Assembly: GCA_051000755.1 (NCBI GenBank)
Contig: JBPCNZ010000053.1
Location: forward strand, 1-6,101
From: JALZAH01 sp051000755
GTDB lineage: Bacteria; Actinomycetota; Acidimicrobiia; Acidimicrobiales; Palsa-688
Direction of reading: 5' to 3'
DNA: 6,101 nt
Shown here: positions 1 to 5,158 of the stretch, in pieces
Layout: each line of letters opens with the position of its first letter
Numbering within the stretch: the stretch's first letter is position 1
The notes under the pieces: model-generated
Database searches by the model: none
Told to the model about the DNA's origin: nothing
What the model saw: the letters and a program-made list of their open reading frames with translations, nothing else
Position numbers and translations under genes: made by a program

Positions 1-51
1 CTCGGCCCGGATCGTCTCGTCCAACACGATCGGCGCAGCCCTATACGGCAT
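1..51 (-). CDS. N-terminus of a probable IS630-type transposase (partial, runs off left edge)
   Basis: An ATG at 51-49 is preceded by a strong Shine-Dalgarno, AGGAGG at 66-61, nine bases upstream. Seventeen codons are visible, reading MPYRAAPIVLDETIRAE, before the window ends. The pattern of a short basic start followed by APIVL and then acidic residues and RAE resembles the first residues of IS630-family transposases (typically P-I-x-L-(S/T)-x-x-E-R-x-x-L). The ribosome binding site and start are seen directly. The family call rests on only 17 residues and is tentative; an ordinary chromosomal gene is possible. The gene points the same way as yceI but is separated from it by about 96 bp. Confidence 0.4.
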   Translation of the reverse strand, partial: MPYRAAPIVLDETIRAE

Positions 52-67
52 GGTCGGCTCCCTCCTG

Positions 68-75
68 TGACGTCA
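68..75. repeat. Perfect 8-bp palindrome TGACGTCA
   Basis: TGACGTCA is a perfect palindrome immediately upstream of the Shine-Dalgarno of the left-edge gene. It lies in the likely 5' leader of that gene and could be a regulator site. An 8-bp palindrome is also expected by chance now and then, so the role is unproven. Confidence 0.3.
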
Positions 76-93
76 AACAACAGGAGTGAAACT

Positions 94-103
94 ACACGCG
101 TGT
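94..103. repeat. Perfect 10-bp palindrome ACACGCGTGT
   Basis: ACACGCGTGT is a perfect palindrome in the gap between yceI and the left-edge gene. On the minus strand it lies just upstream of, and partly overlaps, a -10-like hexamer TAGTTT (94-89). That is where a repressor of the left-edge gene would bind. The symmetry is seen in the sequence; an operator role is inference. Confidence 0.35.
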
Positions 104-147
104 GTTCAGCGACCTGGTGCACTAGCCCCGCGCCGTCACTGAGTGCC

Positions 148-705
148 TCAGCCCTGCTGGCGGATGGCCTCGACCTCGAGCATGATCTTCACCTTGTCGC
201 CGACGACCACGCCGCCACCTTCGAGGGGCATGTCCATGTCGATGCCGAACTCCTTGCGGCTGATCTCGGTGACCGCGGAGAACCCGGCCCGGACACCACC
301 CCAGGGGTCGGGTCCGACGCCGTTGAACTCCACGTCGAAGGTGACGGGCTTGGTGACACCGTGGATCGTCAGGTTTCCCTCCACCTGGTAGTCGCTGCCG
401 GCCTTCTTGACCGACATCGAGCTGAAGGTCATGTGGGGGAACTCCTCAGTGGAGAAGAAGTCGGCGGAACGCAGGTGCTTGTCCCGGTTGTCCTCGCCAG
501 TGTCGATCGATGCCATGTCGACCTTGACCTCCACGGCGGCCTGGGAGACGTCCTTGGGGACGGTGATGGTGCCCTCGAAGGACTTGAAGGTCCCCTTGAC
601 CTTGCTGACCATGAGGTGGCGAACGCTGAAGCCGACCTCGGTGTGAGCCGGGTCGATGGTCCAGGTCCCGGCGGCAAGCTCGGGAATGGTGAGGGTGTCG
701 GGCAT
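148..705 (-). CDS. YceI-family lipocalin-like protein
   Basis: This encodes a 185-residue YceI-like protein. The family has a lipocalin-type beta barrel that binds long isoprenoid or other amphiphilic lipids, and members are often induced by stress. Family features are clear: WTIDPAHTEVGFSVRHL (residues 15-31) followed by VKGTF; then DNRDKHLRSADFF with F-P-H-M-T-F; then IHGVTKPVTFDVEFNG; and a C-terminal DKVKIMLEVEA. There is no signal peptide, so this is a cytoplasmic member, unlike periplasmic E. coli YceI. The ATG at 705 was chosen because a good Shine-Dalgarno (GGGAGG) lies just upstream and the family homology starts there. The longer frame to 828 would run through the promoter and operators. 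It is divergent from marR and is very probably repressed by it. Lipid binding is family knowledge; the ligand here is unknown. Confidence 0.93.
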   Translation of the reverse strand: MPDTLTIPELAAGTWTIDPAHTEVGFSVRHLMVSKVKGTFKSFEGTITVPKDVSQAAVEVKVDMASIDTGEDNRDKHLRSADFFSTEEFPHMTFSSMSVKKAGSDYQVEGNLTIHGVTKPVTFDVEFNGVGPDPWGGVRAGFSAVTEISRKEFGIDMDMPLEGGGVVVGDKVKIMLEVEAIRQQG

Positions 706-767
706 GGGGAAACCTCCCTGTCGGCGGTGGCCGCGTCGATCGGGTGCCGACCTCGTCCAGCGCACCG

Positions 768-782
768 TTGATGTGTCAACCA
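768..782. promoter_or_regulatory. MarR-family operator, copy 1
   Basis: The sequence is TTGATGTGTCAACCA with core GTTGA-TGTG-TCAAC, a 5+5 inverted repeat with a 4-bp centre. It is identical over 15 bp to copy 2. It fits the RosR consensus I recall from Corynebacterium glutamicum (TTGTTGAYRYRTCAACWA) at nearly all positions, including the YRYR centre. It covers the predicted yceI transcription start. The likely ligand is the product of the adjacent marR gene. Confidence 0.75.
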
Positions 783-784
783 AC

Positions 785-812
785 ACCCTACCCGATTTCT
801 TTGATGTGTCAA
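785..812 (-). promoter_or_regulatory. yceI promoter (-35 TTGACA, -10 TAGGGT)
   Basis: On the minus strand a consensus -35 TTGACA (812-807) is followed by a 16-bp spacer and a -10-like TAGGGT (790-785, pattern TANNNT). The predicted start of transcription is near 778, giving a leader of about 70 nt before the yceI ATG. The -35 is embedded in the right operator copy, and the start point falls in the left copy. This is a classic repression layout. Confidence 0.65.
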
Positions 813-815
813 CCA
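801..815. promoter_or_regulatory. MarR-family operator, copy 2
   Basis: This is the second exact copy of TTGATGTGTCAACCA, 33 bp from copy 1, about three helical turns, so both dimers could sit on the same DNA face. Its inverted-repeat core is TTGA-TGTG-TCAA. It contains the yceI -35 hexamer on the minus strand and lies 29 bp upstream of the marR ATG, so it could also mediate autorepression. Confidence 0.75.
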
Positions 816-832
816 CACGGGGGGACAAGCAC

Positions 833-838
833 TACGGT
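833..838 (+). promoter_or_regulatory. Possible -10 box (TACGGT) for near-leaderless marR transcript
   Basis: TACGGT fits the actinobacterial -10 pattern TANNNT and ends six bases before the marR ATG, which would put the transcript start at about the start codon. The same hexamer sits in almost the same place before the frhB-like gene (2792). No convincing -35 is visible. The GGTGGAGG overlapping it could instead act simply as a ribosome binding site on a longer transcript. Confidence 0.35.
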
Positions 839-844
839 GGAGGC

Positions 845-1381
845 ATGGCAGAGACCCGTTGGCTTGATCCTCTCGAAACCCGGGCATGGCGGAGCTGGCT
901 GGCCGCCGGTGACCTGATGCGCGCCCAGATGGGCCGGGACCTGTGGCAGGACAACGGTCTGTCCGAGGCCGACTACGTCGTGCTCGTCTATCTCTCCGAG
1001 ACCCCCGGGCACCGGATCCGCATGAGTGACCTGGCCGCCGCCCTGCGGTGGTCCAAGAGCCGGCTCTCCCACCAGGTGGCCCGCATGGAGACAAGGGGCC
1101 TGGTCACCCGGGCCGAGTGCCCGTCCGACGCCCGTGGTTCCTTCGCCGTGCTCAGTGAGCGGGGCATGGCCGAGATCGAGATGGCGGCCCCTCATCACGT
1201 CGAGGGAGTCCGGCGAAACTTCATTGACCTGCTCACCCCCGGGCAGCTCACGGCGCTCAGTGAGATCACCGAGGTGGTCATCAATCACCTGCTGTCGCTG
1301 CCCGGAGCACCGGTCAGCACCGCCGGTCTGCCCTGCCCTGGCGCCACCACCCCGGTTGGGGAGGGCAAGCTGGTGGGGTGA
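845..1381 (+). CDS. MarR-family transcriptional regulator (RosR/CosR-like)
   Basis: This encodes a 178-residue winged-helix repressor. Residues 10-55 form the dimerisation helices (TRAWRSWLAAGDLMRAQM, then LSEADYVVLVYLSE). Residues 59-108 form the winged helix-turn-helix: RMSDLAAALRWSKSRLSHQV carries the recognition helix, followed by the wing RAECPSDARGSFAVLSERG with a D-x-R-G motif. C-terminal helices follow, then a Pro/Gly-rich tail from about 153. There are only two cysteines, Cys92 in the wing and Cys164 in the tail, so thiol-based sensing is possible but untested. The ATG at 845 has GGTGGAGG upstream; the longer open frame crosses the operators. It is divergent from yceI, with two shared operators between. 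It overlaps mscS by GTGA. The family is clear; the signal is inferred. Confidence 0.92.
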   Translation: MAETRWLDPLETRAWRSWLAAGDLMRAQMGRDLWQDNGLSEADYVVLVYLSETPGHRIRMSDLAAALRWSKSRLSHQVARMETRGLVTRAECPSDARGSFAVLSERGMAEIEMAAPHHVEGVRRNFIDLLTPGQLTALSEITEVVINHLLSLPGAPVSTAGLPCPGATTPVGEGKLVG

Positions 1382-2247
1382 ATCTGGTCCCCATCGGCCG
1401 CTGGCTGCGCGACAGCCTCCTCCCCGGAGTGCTGCTCGTGCTGCTCGCTGTCCTCGTTGCCCGCTTCCTGCGCTGGCTCGGCGTGCGCTACCGCCAGAGC
1501 CTCGACCGTGAGGTCAAGGCGATCATCGAGTCGGGTGGAGTGACCTCCGAGCGCACGAAACGTTCCCGGGCGGTGGCCCAGGCCGTCGAATGGTCGGCCA
1601 TCTCGCTCACCTACTTCGTGATCGGCCTTCTCGTCCTCAAGCAGATAGGCGTGCCCCTGACCAGCCTGGTGGCGCCGGCCACGGTCGCCGGCGTGGCCAT
1701 CGGCTTCGGCGCCCAGCAGGTGGTCGGTGACCTGCTCGCCGGGTTCTTCCTCTTCACCGAGCGCCAGTTCGGCATCGGTGACCTGGTCCGGCTGTCCACA
1801 CCCGGTCAGCTGACCGGGATCCTCGGTACGGTCGAGGAGCTGACCCTGCGGGTGACCAAGCTGCGCAGCCAGACCGGAGAGGTCATCGTGGTGCCCAACA
1901 GCTCGCTGCGCCAGGTGACCAACCTGTCCAAGGACTGGTCACGGATCGTCCTCGACATCCCCATCCCCGTCGAGGAGGATCTCGATGTGGTGACCAAGCT
2001 GGTCGACGAGGTGTCCACATCGATGGCCGCCGAGGAGGCCTGGCGGAACCTCATCATCGGCGATCCCATGGTGGCCGGGGTGGAGACCATCCAGGTCGGC
2101 TACGTCCAGCTTCGGCTGTTCGTGCGGACCCAGCCGGGACGCCAGTTCGAGGTCGGGCGAGAGCTGCGCCTGCGGGTGGCGAGCGCTCTCCGCAATGCCG
2201 AGATCAAGTCGCCCCAGGTCCAGATGGCCCAGGTGGTCAACCCGTGA
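1378..2247 (+). CDS. MscS-family small-conductance mechanosensitive ion channel
   Basis: This encodes a 289-residue, three-helix MscS-type channel, close to the E. coli MscS length of 286. Predicted membrane segments are about 14-31, 72-90 and 97-127. The pore-lining third helix and the segment after it carry the family signature: APATVAGVAIGFGAQQVVGD, then AGFFLFTERQFGIGD. The cytosolic beta domain follows, with V-x-x-L-T-L-R-V-T-K-L-R and VVPNSSL (residues 171-177, equivalent to the IPN motif). An alpha/beta C-terminal domain ends the protein. Such channels open on membrane tension and release solutes during hypo-osmotic shock. The start is GTG at 1378, overlapping the marR stop in GTGA, with GGGGAGGG at 1358-1365 and GGTGGG directly before it as possible ribosome binding sites. 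Translation is likely coupled to marR and to the next gene. Confidence 0.92.
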   Translation: MNLVPIGRWLRDSLLPGVLLVLLAVLVARFLRWLGVRYRQSLDREVKAIIESGGVTSERTKRSRAVAQAVEWSAISLTYFVIGLLVLKQIGVPLTSLVAPATVAGVAIGFGAQQVVGDLLAGFFLFTERQFGIGDLVRLSTPGQLTGILGTVEELTLRVTKLRSQTGEVIVVPNSSLRQVTNLSKDWSRIVLDIPIPVEEDLDVVTKLVDEVSTSMAAEEAWRNLIIGDPMVAGVETIQVGYVQLRLFVRTQPGRQFEVGRELRLRVASALRNAEIKSPQVQMAQVVNP

Positions 2248-2717
2248 GCCCACGACACCGGCTCATCGAGGCCCTTCGCCTGCCGGTGAACGGCCGCCTG
2301 CCAATCCGACGTTCCACCGTCGTGCTCGCCGTCCTCCTGATCGGCCTGGCCGTGCTCTACGGCAGCATCTCGCCCAGCTCCAGCTCCGCGGCCCAAAGCT
2401 CGAATGGCCTCCAGTTGTGCAACGCCGACAAGACCAAGTGTGCCTACCTCCCGGCGCCTGCGACCCCCACGCCCAAGGCCCCGAAGAGCCCTGGCTCCAC
2501 CACCCTCCCCACCTCCACGACCTCGACATCGTCGGTGCCGTCGACGACGACCCGGCCCCCAGCCACGACGTCGACCCTCCCCAACGGGCCGGGGACGACA
2601 GTGCCCGGGACAACCCTCCCCCGCTCGGGCGCCACCACGACGACGCTCCCGGGAGGGTCCACCACGACGTCGAGCACCTCGACGTCGTCCACCACGTCGA
2701 CCACCAGCATCCCGTGA
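2244..2717 (+). CDS. Single-pass membrane protein with Ser/Thr/Pro-rich extracytoplasmic tail
   Basis: This encodes 157 residues of no family I recognise. A basic N-terminus (about 1-23, ending in RR) is followed by one hydrophobic helix (about 24-41, STVVLAVLLIGLAVLYGS). Next is a short segment with two cysteines, Cys59 and Cys66 (LCNADKTKC), which could form a disulfide outside the cell. From about 70 to the end the protein is nearly all Thr, Ser, Pro and Gly, with repeated TT-x-P and TST units, and is surely disordered. The positive-inside rule places the tail outside. The GTG start overlaps the mscS stop (GTGA), the same arrangement as marR-mscS, so it is probably co-translated with the channel. 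An accessory role for the channel, or a cell-wall linker, is speculation. Such tails are frequent in Acidimicrobiia. Confidence 0.8.
   Translation: MSPRHRLIEALRLPVNGRLPIRRSTVVLAVLLIGLAVLYGSISPSSSSAAQSSNGLQLCNADKTKCAYLPAPATPTPKAPKSPGSTTLPTSTTSTSSVPSTTTRPPATTSTLPNGPGTTVPGTTLPRSGATTTTLPGGSTTTSSTSTSSTTSTTSIP
2664..2688. repeat. 11-bp inverted repeat inside the Ser/Thr tail
   Basis: The arms ACGACGTCGAG (2664-2674) and CTCGACGTCGT (2678-2688) are perfectly complementary around a 3-nt loop. This would be a very stable hairpin near the end of the coding sequence. It can arise simply from repeated Thr and Ser codons (ACG, TCG, ACC, TCC). There is no following T run, so it is not a classic terminator. 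Confidence 0.5.
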
Positions 2718-2751
2718 GGCGGCCTCCCCGGTCGCTCCCGTAGGTCTCCCC

Positions 2752-2768
2752 GGCCCGGCGCCGGGGCC
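2752..2768. terminator. GC-rich palindrome between the tail protein and the frhB-like gene
   Basis: CCCGGCGCCGGG (2754-2765) is a perfect 12-bp palindrome, extendable to GG/CC at each side with one bulged G. It lies in the 88-bp gap after the tail-protein stop. Such T-less GC hairpins are often seen at gene ends in high-GC actinobacteria and could end the marR-mscS operon. It has no loop of its own as an exact palindrome, so the terminator role is weakly supported. Confidence 0.3.
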
Positions 2769-2791
2769 TGCGTGGCGGCGGAGGACGGCAG

Positions 2792-2797
2792 TACGGT
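2792..2797 (+). promoter_or_regulatory. Possible -10 box (TACGGT) for the frhB-like gene
   Basis: TACGGT fits TANNNT and ends eight bases before the ATG at 2806, so the transcript would begin within a base or two of the start codon. It is the same hexamer, in the same position, as before marR. No clear -35 is seen. If real, the gene is transcribed separately from the operon upstream. Confidence 0.35.
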
Positions 2798-2805
2798 TGG
2801 AGCCC

Positions 2806-3981
2806 ATGGCCTCCACCGAGACGTCGAGCAAGCCGGTCAAAGAACGCTGGCGGGCCCAGTGGGTCGAATTGTTCGACGAGGTCGTCACTTCGGGGCTGTG
2901 CACCGGTTGCGCCGGGTGTGTCGTGGCCTGCCCCCATGACGTGCTGGGCTACGACGACACCGGCGGCGTGTACCGCCCGTTCCATCTGGAGGAGGAGGGC
3001 GGCCCCGGCGGCTGCGGCCACGGCGATCGGGGTTGCACCAGTTGCACGAGGGCCTGCCCCCGCTTTCGGTCGTGGGAGACCGAGATCGATACCTATCTCT
3101 ACGGTCGGGAACGGGAGGCCGAGGAGCTCTCGGGCGTCGGCAAGGACGTGCTGTTGACCCGGGCCACGGATCCCGAGATCCACGAGCGGGGCCAGGACGG
3201 CGGCTTGGTGTCGGCCATCCTGCTGTGGTGCCTCGAGCAGGATCGGATCGACGCCGCCCTGGTGTCGTACCTCGAGGGCGATGGCTCGACGTGGAAGGCC
3301 GTGCCGGGTGTGGCCCGGACCCGGGCCGAGGTGCTGGCCGCGGCGGGCTCCCGCTACACCTACTCGGCCAACACGCTGGCCTACGCCGAGGCGATCGAGT
3401 CGGGCGCCGAACGGCTGGCGCTGGTCGGTATGAGCTGCCAGGCGTCGGTCCCTGGAGTCATGCGGGCCCGGAAGGCAGGCAAGACCGGGAGGCGCCTGGC
3501 TCTGTCCATCGGCCTGCTGTGCTCGAAGACGTTCGACGACGCCATCTTCGACGAGCTGTTCGACGCCAAATACGGGCTGAAGCGGGCGGACATCGTCAAG
3601 ATGAACATCAAGGGCGTGTTCCAGCTGTGGATGCGCGACGGCTCCTACCACGAGGTGCCGCTCAAGGAGTGCCATGCGTGGACCCGTGAGGGGTGCAAGA
3701 CCTGCCCCGACTTCGCCGCCGAGCACGCCGACATCGCCACGGGCGGGATCGGGGCGGACAACGCCTGGACGTTGACGATCGTACGGACCGACGCCGGGCG
3801 GGAGATCATCGCCGGGATGGTCGCCGACGGCGCCATCGACACCCGCCCCGCCGACGAGGACCCTGGGGCCGTAGCCCTGCTGCGCAAGTTGTCGATCGTC
3901 TCGCGGCGGCGGTGGCCGGAGACCGCGGTTGCCGATCCCCGCCTGGGCCTGCCCCCTCCCAAACCCAGGGCCGCCGTCTGA
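2806..3981 (+). CDS. FrhB/FdhB-type F420 hydrogenase/dehydrogenase beta-subunit family protein with N-terminal ferredoxin clusters
   Basis: This encodes 391 residues. An N-terminal ferredoxin-like segment has two cysteine groups: Cys32/35/38/42 (CTGCAGCVVACP) and Cys77/80/84 (CTSCTRACP), with Cys70 nearby as a possible fourth ligand. Then comes the FrhB/FdhB N-domain (about 118-200; T-D-P-E-I and Q-D-G-G-L-V-S-A-I-L). The C-domain (about 205-350) has GMSCQ (Cys211), GLLCSKTF (Cys239) and C-x7-C-K-T-C-P-D-F (Cys289/297/300), followed by ADIATGGIG. Family members carry FAD and Fe-S clusters and pass electrons to or from coenzyme F420 or another acceptor. The ATG at 2806 has TTGGAG upstream, and the ferredoxin homology begins soon after; the longer open frame upstream overlaps the previous gene. 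No hydrogenase, formate dehydrogenase or sulfite reductase partner is adjacent, so its electron partner and substrate are unknown. Confidence 0.88.
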   Translation: MASTETSSKPVKERWRAQWVELFDEVVTSGLCTGCAGCVVACPHDVLGYDDTGGVYRPFHLEEEGGPGGCGHGDRGCTSCTRACPRFRSWETEIDTYLYGREREAEELSGVGKDVLLTRATDPEIHERGQDGGLVSAILLWCLEQDRIDAALVSYLEGDGSTWKAVPGVARTRAEVLAAAGSRYTYSANTLAYAEAIESGAERLALVGMSCQASVPGVMRARKAGKTGRRLALSIGLLCSKTFDDAIFDELFDAKYGLKRADIVKMNIKGVFQLWMRDGSYHEVPLKECHAWTREGCKTCPDFAAEHADIATGGIGADNAWTLTIVRTDAGREIIAGMVADGAIDTRPADEDPGAVALLRKLSIVSRRRWPETAVADPRLGLPPPKPRAAV

Positions 3982-4026
3982 GCGGTTCGCACGGTGGGGA
4001 TCAACCAACTAGGTTCGTCCAGAGCC

Positions 4027-4060
4027 ATGGGATCCCTGATCAAGAAGTAAGTGATCCCAT
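4027..4060. repeat. Perfect 8-bp inverted repeat upstream of the integrase
   Basis: ATGGGATC (4027-4034) and GATCCCAT (4053-4060) are exact reverse complements, separated by 18 bp that contain the palindrome TGATCA (4037-4042). They lie in the 86-bp gap between the frhB-like gene and the integrase, ending seven bases before its probable GTG start. This is the position expected of an element end (attachment site arms) or of an autoregulatory site for the recombinase. The loop is too long for a terminator. A smaller repeat, AACC-N5-GGTT (4003-4015), lies just to the left. Confidence 0.5.
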
Positions 4061-4067
4061 TCTCCGG

Positions 4068-5090
4068 GTGCTGCCGGGCGGTCCGGTGCCCGATGAGCCC
4101 GCTCAGGATCTGGTGGCGCGGTTCTGCCGCGAGCGTTGGACCAACCCGCGGACGGTGGAGCGCAACTGGTACATGCTGCGCCGCCTGGTGGCCGATACCG
4201 GGGTGGCGACCGTCGGGGAGCTGACGCCCACGGCCGTCCTGCGCTGGTGCGTGGGCGCGGAGTCGCCCGCCCGGCTGGCCAACAACACCATCCGGGGTCG
4301 GGGCCAGGTGGCGGCGGAGCTGATGCGGTGGTGCTCCGCTAACGGTGTCGCAGCGCCGGCGGCCGAGGTCCTGACCGCTCGATCCAGCCCGCTGCGGCAG
4401 TACCGGCCGACATATGGGAAGGCGCAGTCGCCGCATCCGCCTCGGTGGCTGACCCAGGAGGAGGCCTACGAACGGCTGCTTGACGGGGTGGACCCGCAGA
4501 CACCGCTCGGGTTGCGGGACGAGCTCGTGCTGCGTCTGGGGCTCAACGGGCTACGGGCCCAGGAGATCGCTGCGCTCATCGTGGGTGACGTGAGGGACCT
4601 CGGCACCGACCACCCGTCGCTGCACTGGATAGGCAAGGGTTACAAACCGCTGCACATCGTCATCGGCCCAGGCACCGCCTCTGTGCTCAGCCGCTACCTC
4701 GATCGCTATCATCGGTCGCTGGGCCATGACGTCCCGCCGGATGCACGCCTGATCTGCAAGAGCCGCAACGGCCGCAGCCCCAAGCTCACCTCGCGGCAGC
4801 TCGCTTACGGGCGTGGCCTGGCCCAGGGAGCAAACGGGCGGCGGGCAGTGTGGAACATCGTGGTCGCCGCCGGCCAGCGAGCCGGCCTGGGACACGTCAC
4901 CCCGCACGACCTGCGCCGGAGCGCGGCAGGGATCCTGCACCGGGAGAAGGCCCCAGACGGATCACACCGCTTCGACCTGCTCGACATCCAGAAGGTCCTC
5001 CACCACGCCGACCCGGTCACCACCATGAAGTGCTACCTGGACCCGATGGACACCGAGGTGCTTGACCGCGCCTCGAAGGTGCTCGACTGA
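4068..5090 (+). CDS. Tyrosine recombinase / phage-type integrase
   Basis: This encodes 340 residues from the GTG at 4068. The N-terminal SAM-like core-binding domain is about 10-105 (F-C-R-E-R-W-T-N-P-R-T-V-E-R-N-W-Y-M-L). The catalytic domain is about 125-335. All active-site positions are present: Arg163 (GLNGLRAQEIAAL), Lys190 (GKGYKPL), His280-x-x-Arg283 (HDLRRSAAG), His313 (KVLHHAD) and the nucleophile Tyr323 (KCYLDP), ten residues after His313 as usual. It should therefore be active, cutting and rejoining DNA at an attachment site through a 3'-phosphotyrosine. The start is uncertain: GTG 4068 and GTG 4086 are both possible, neither has a good Shine-Dalgarno, and the frame is open further upstream without ATG. 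It follows the frhB-like gene and faces the minus-strand genes to its right, so it probably marks the left end of an integrated element. Confidence 0.92.
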   Translation: MLPGGPVPDEPAQDLVARFCRERWTNPRTVERNWYMLRRLVADTGVATVGELTPTAVLRWCVGAESPARLANNTIRGRGQVAAELMRWCSANGVAAPAAEVLTARSSPLRQYRPTYGKAQSPHPPRWLTQEEAYERLLDGVDPQTPLGLRDELVLRLGLNGLRAQEIAALIVGDVRDLGTDHPSLHWIGKGYKPLHIVIGPGTASVLSRYLDRYHRSLGHDVPPDARLICKSRNGRSPKLTSRQLAYGRGLAQGANGRRAVWNIVVAAGQRAGLGHVTPHDLRRSAAGILHREKAPDGSHRFDLLDIQKVLHHADPVTTMKCYLDPMDTEVLDRASKVLD

Positions 5091-5158
5091 ACGCTGGGTT
5101 CGATCGCTCCGGGGAGCCGCCCTCCCGCCCAATCGGGCCCTCGCCGCTGAAGGTTCGG

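Noticed and set aside
67..771. Plus-strand open frame (234 codons) antisense to yceI
   Set aside because: Its sequence is the His/Asp/Leu/Val-rich mirror of yceI codons, it crosses the yceI stop and promoter, and YceI itself is an unmistakable family match.
706..828. Longer yceI start at 828
   Set aside because: It would place both operators and the -35/-10 boxes inside the gene. The ATG at 705 has a good Shine-Dalgarno and matches the start of family homology.
2664..2688. Inverted repeat in the Ser/Thr tail as a terminator
   Set aside because: It lies inside the coding region, has no T run, and follows from alternating Thr/Ser codons.
2263..4008. Long minus-strand open frame (581 codons) across the tail-protein and frhB-like genes
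   Set aside because: It is antisense to two well-supported plus-strand genes, has low-complexity Gly/Arg/Trp composition, and is a common by-product of high-GC third positions.
4000..4026. tRNA 3' end (GGTTCG) as an integrase target
   Set aside because: AGGTTCGTCC at 4011-4020 recalls a T-arm, but no matching stem, acceptor arm or CCA is present, and the rest of a tRNA cannot be folded around it. The GGTTCGATC at 5098 fails for the same reason.
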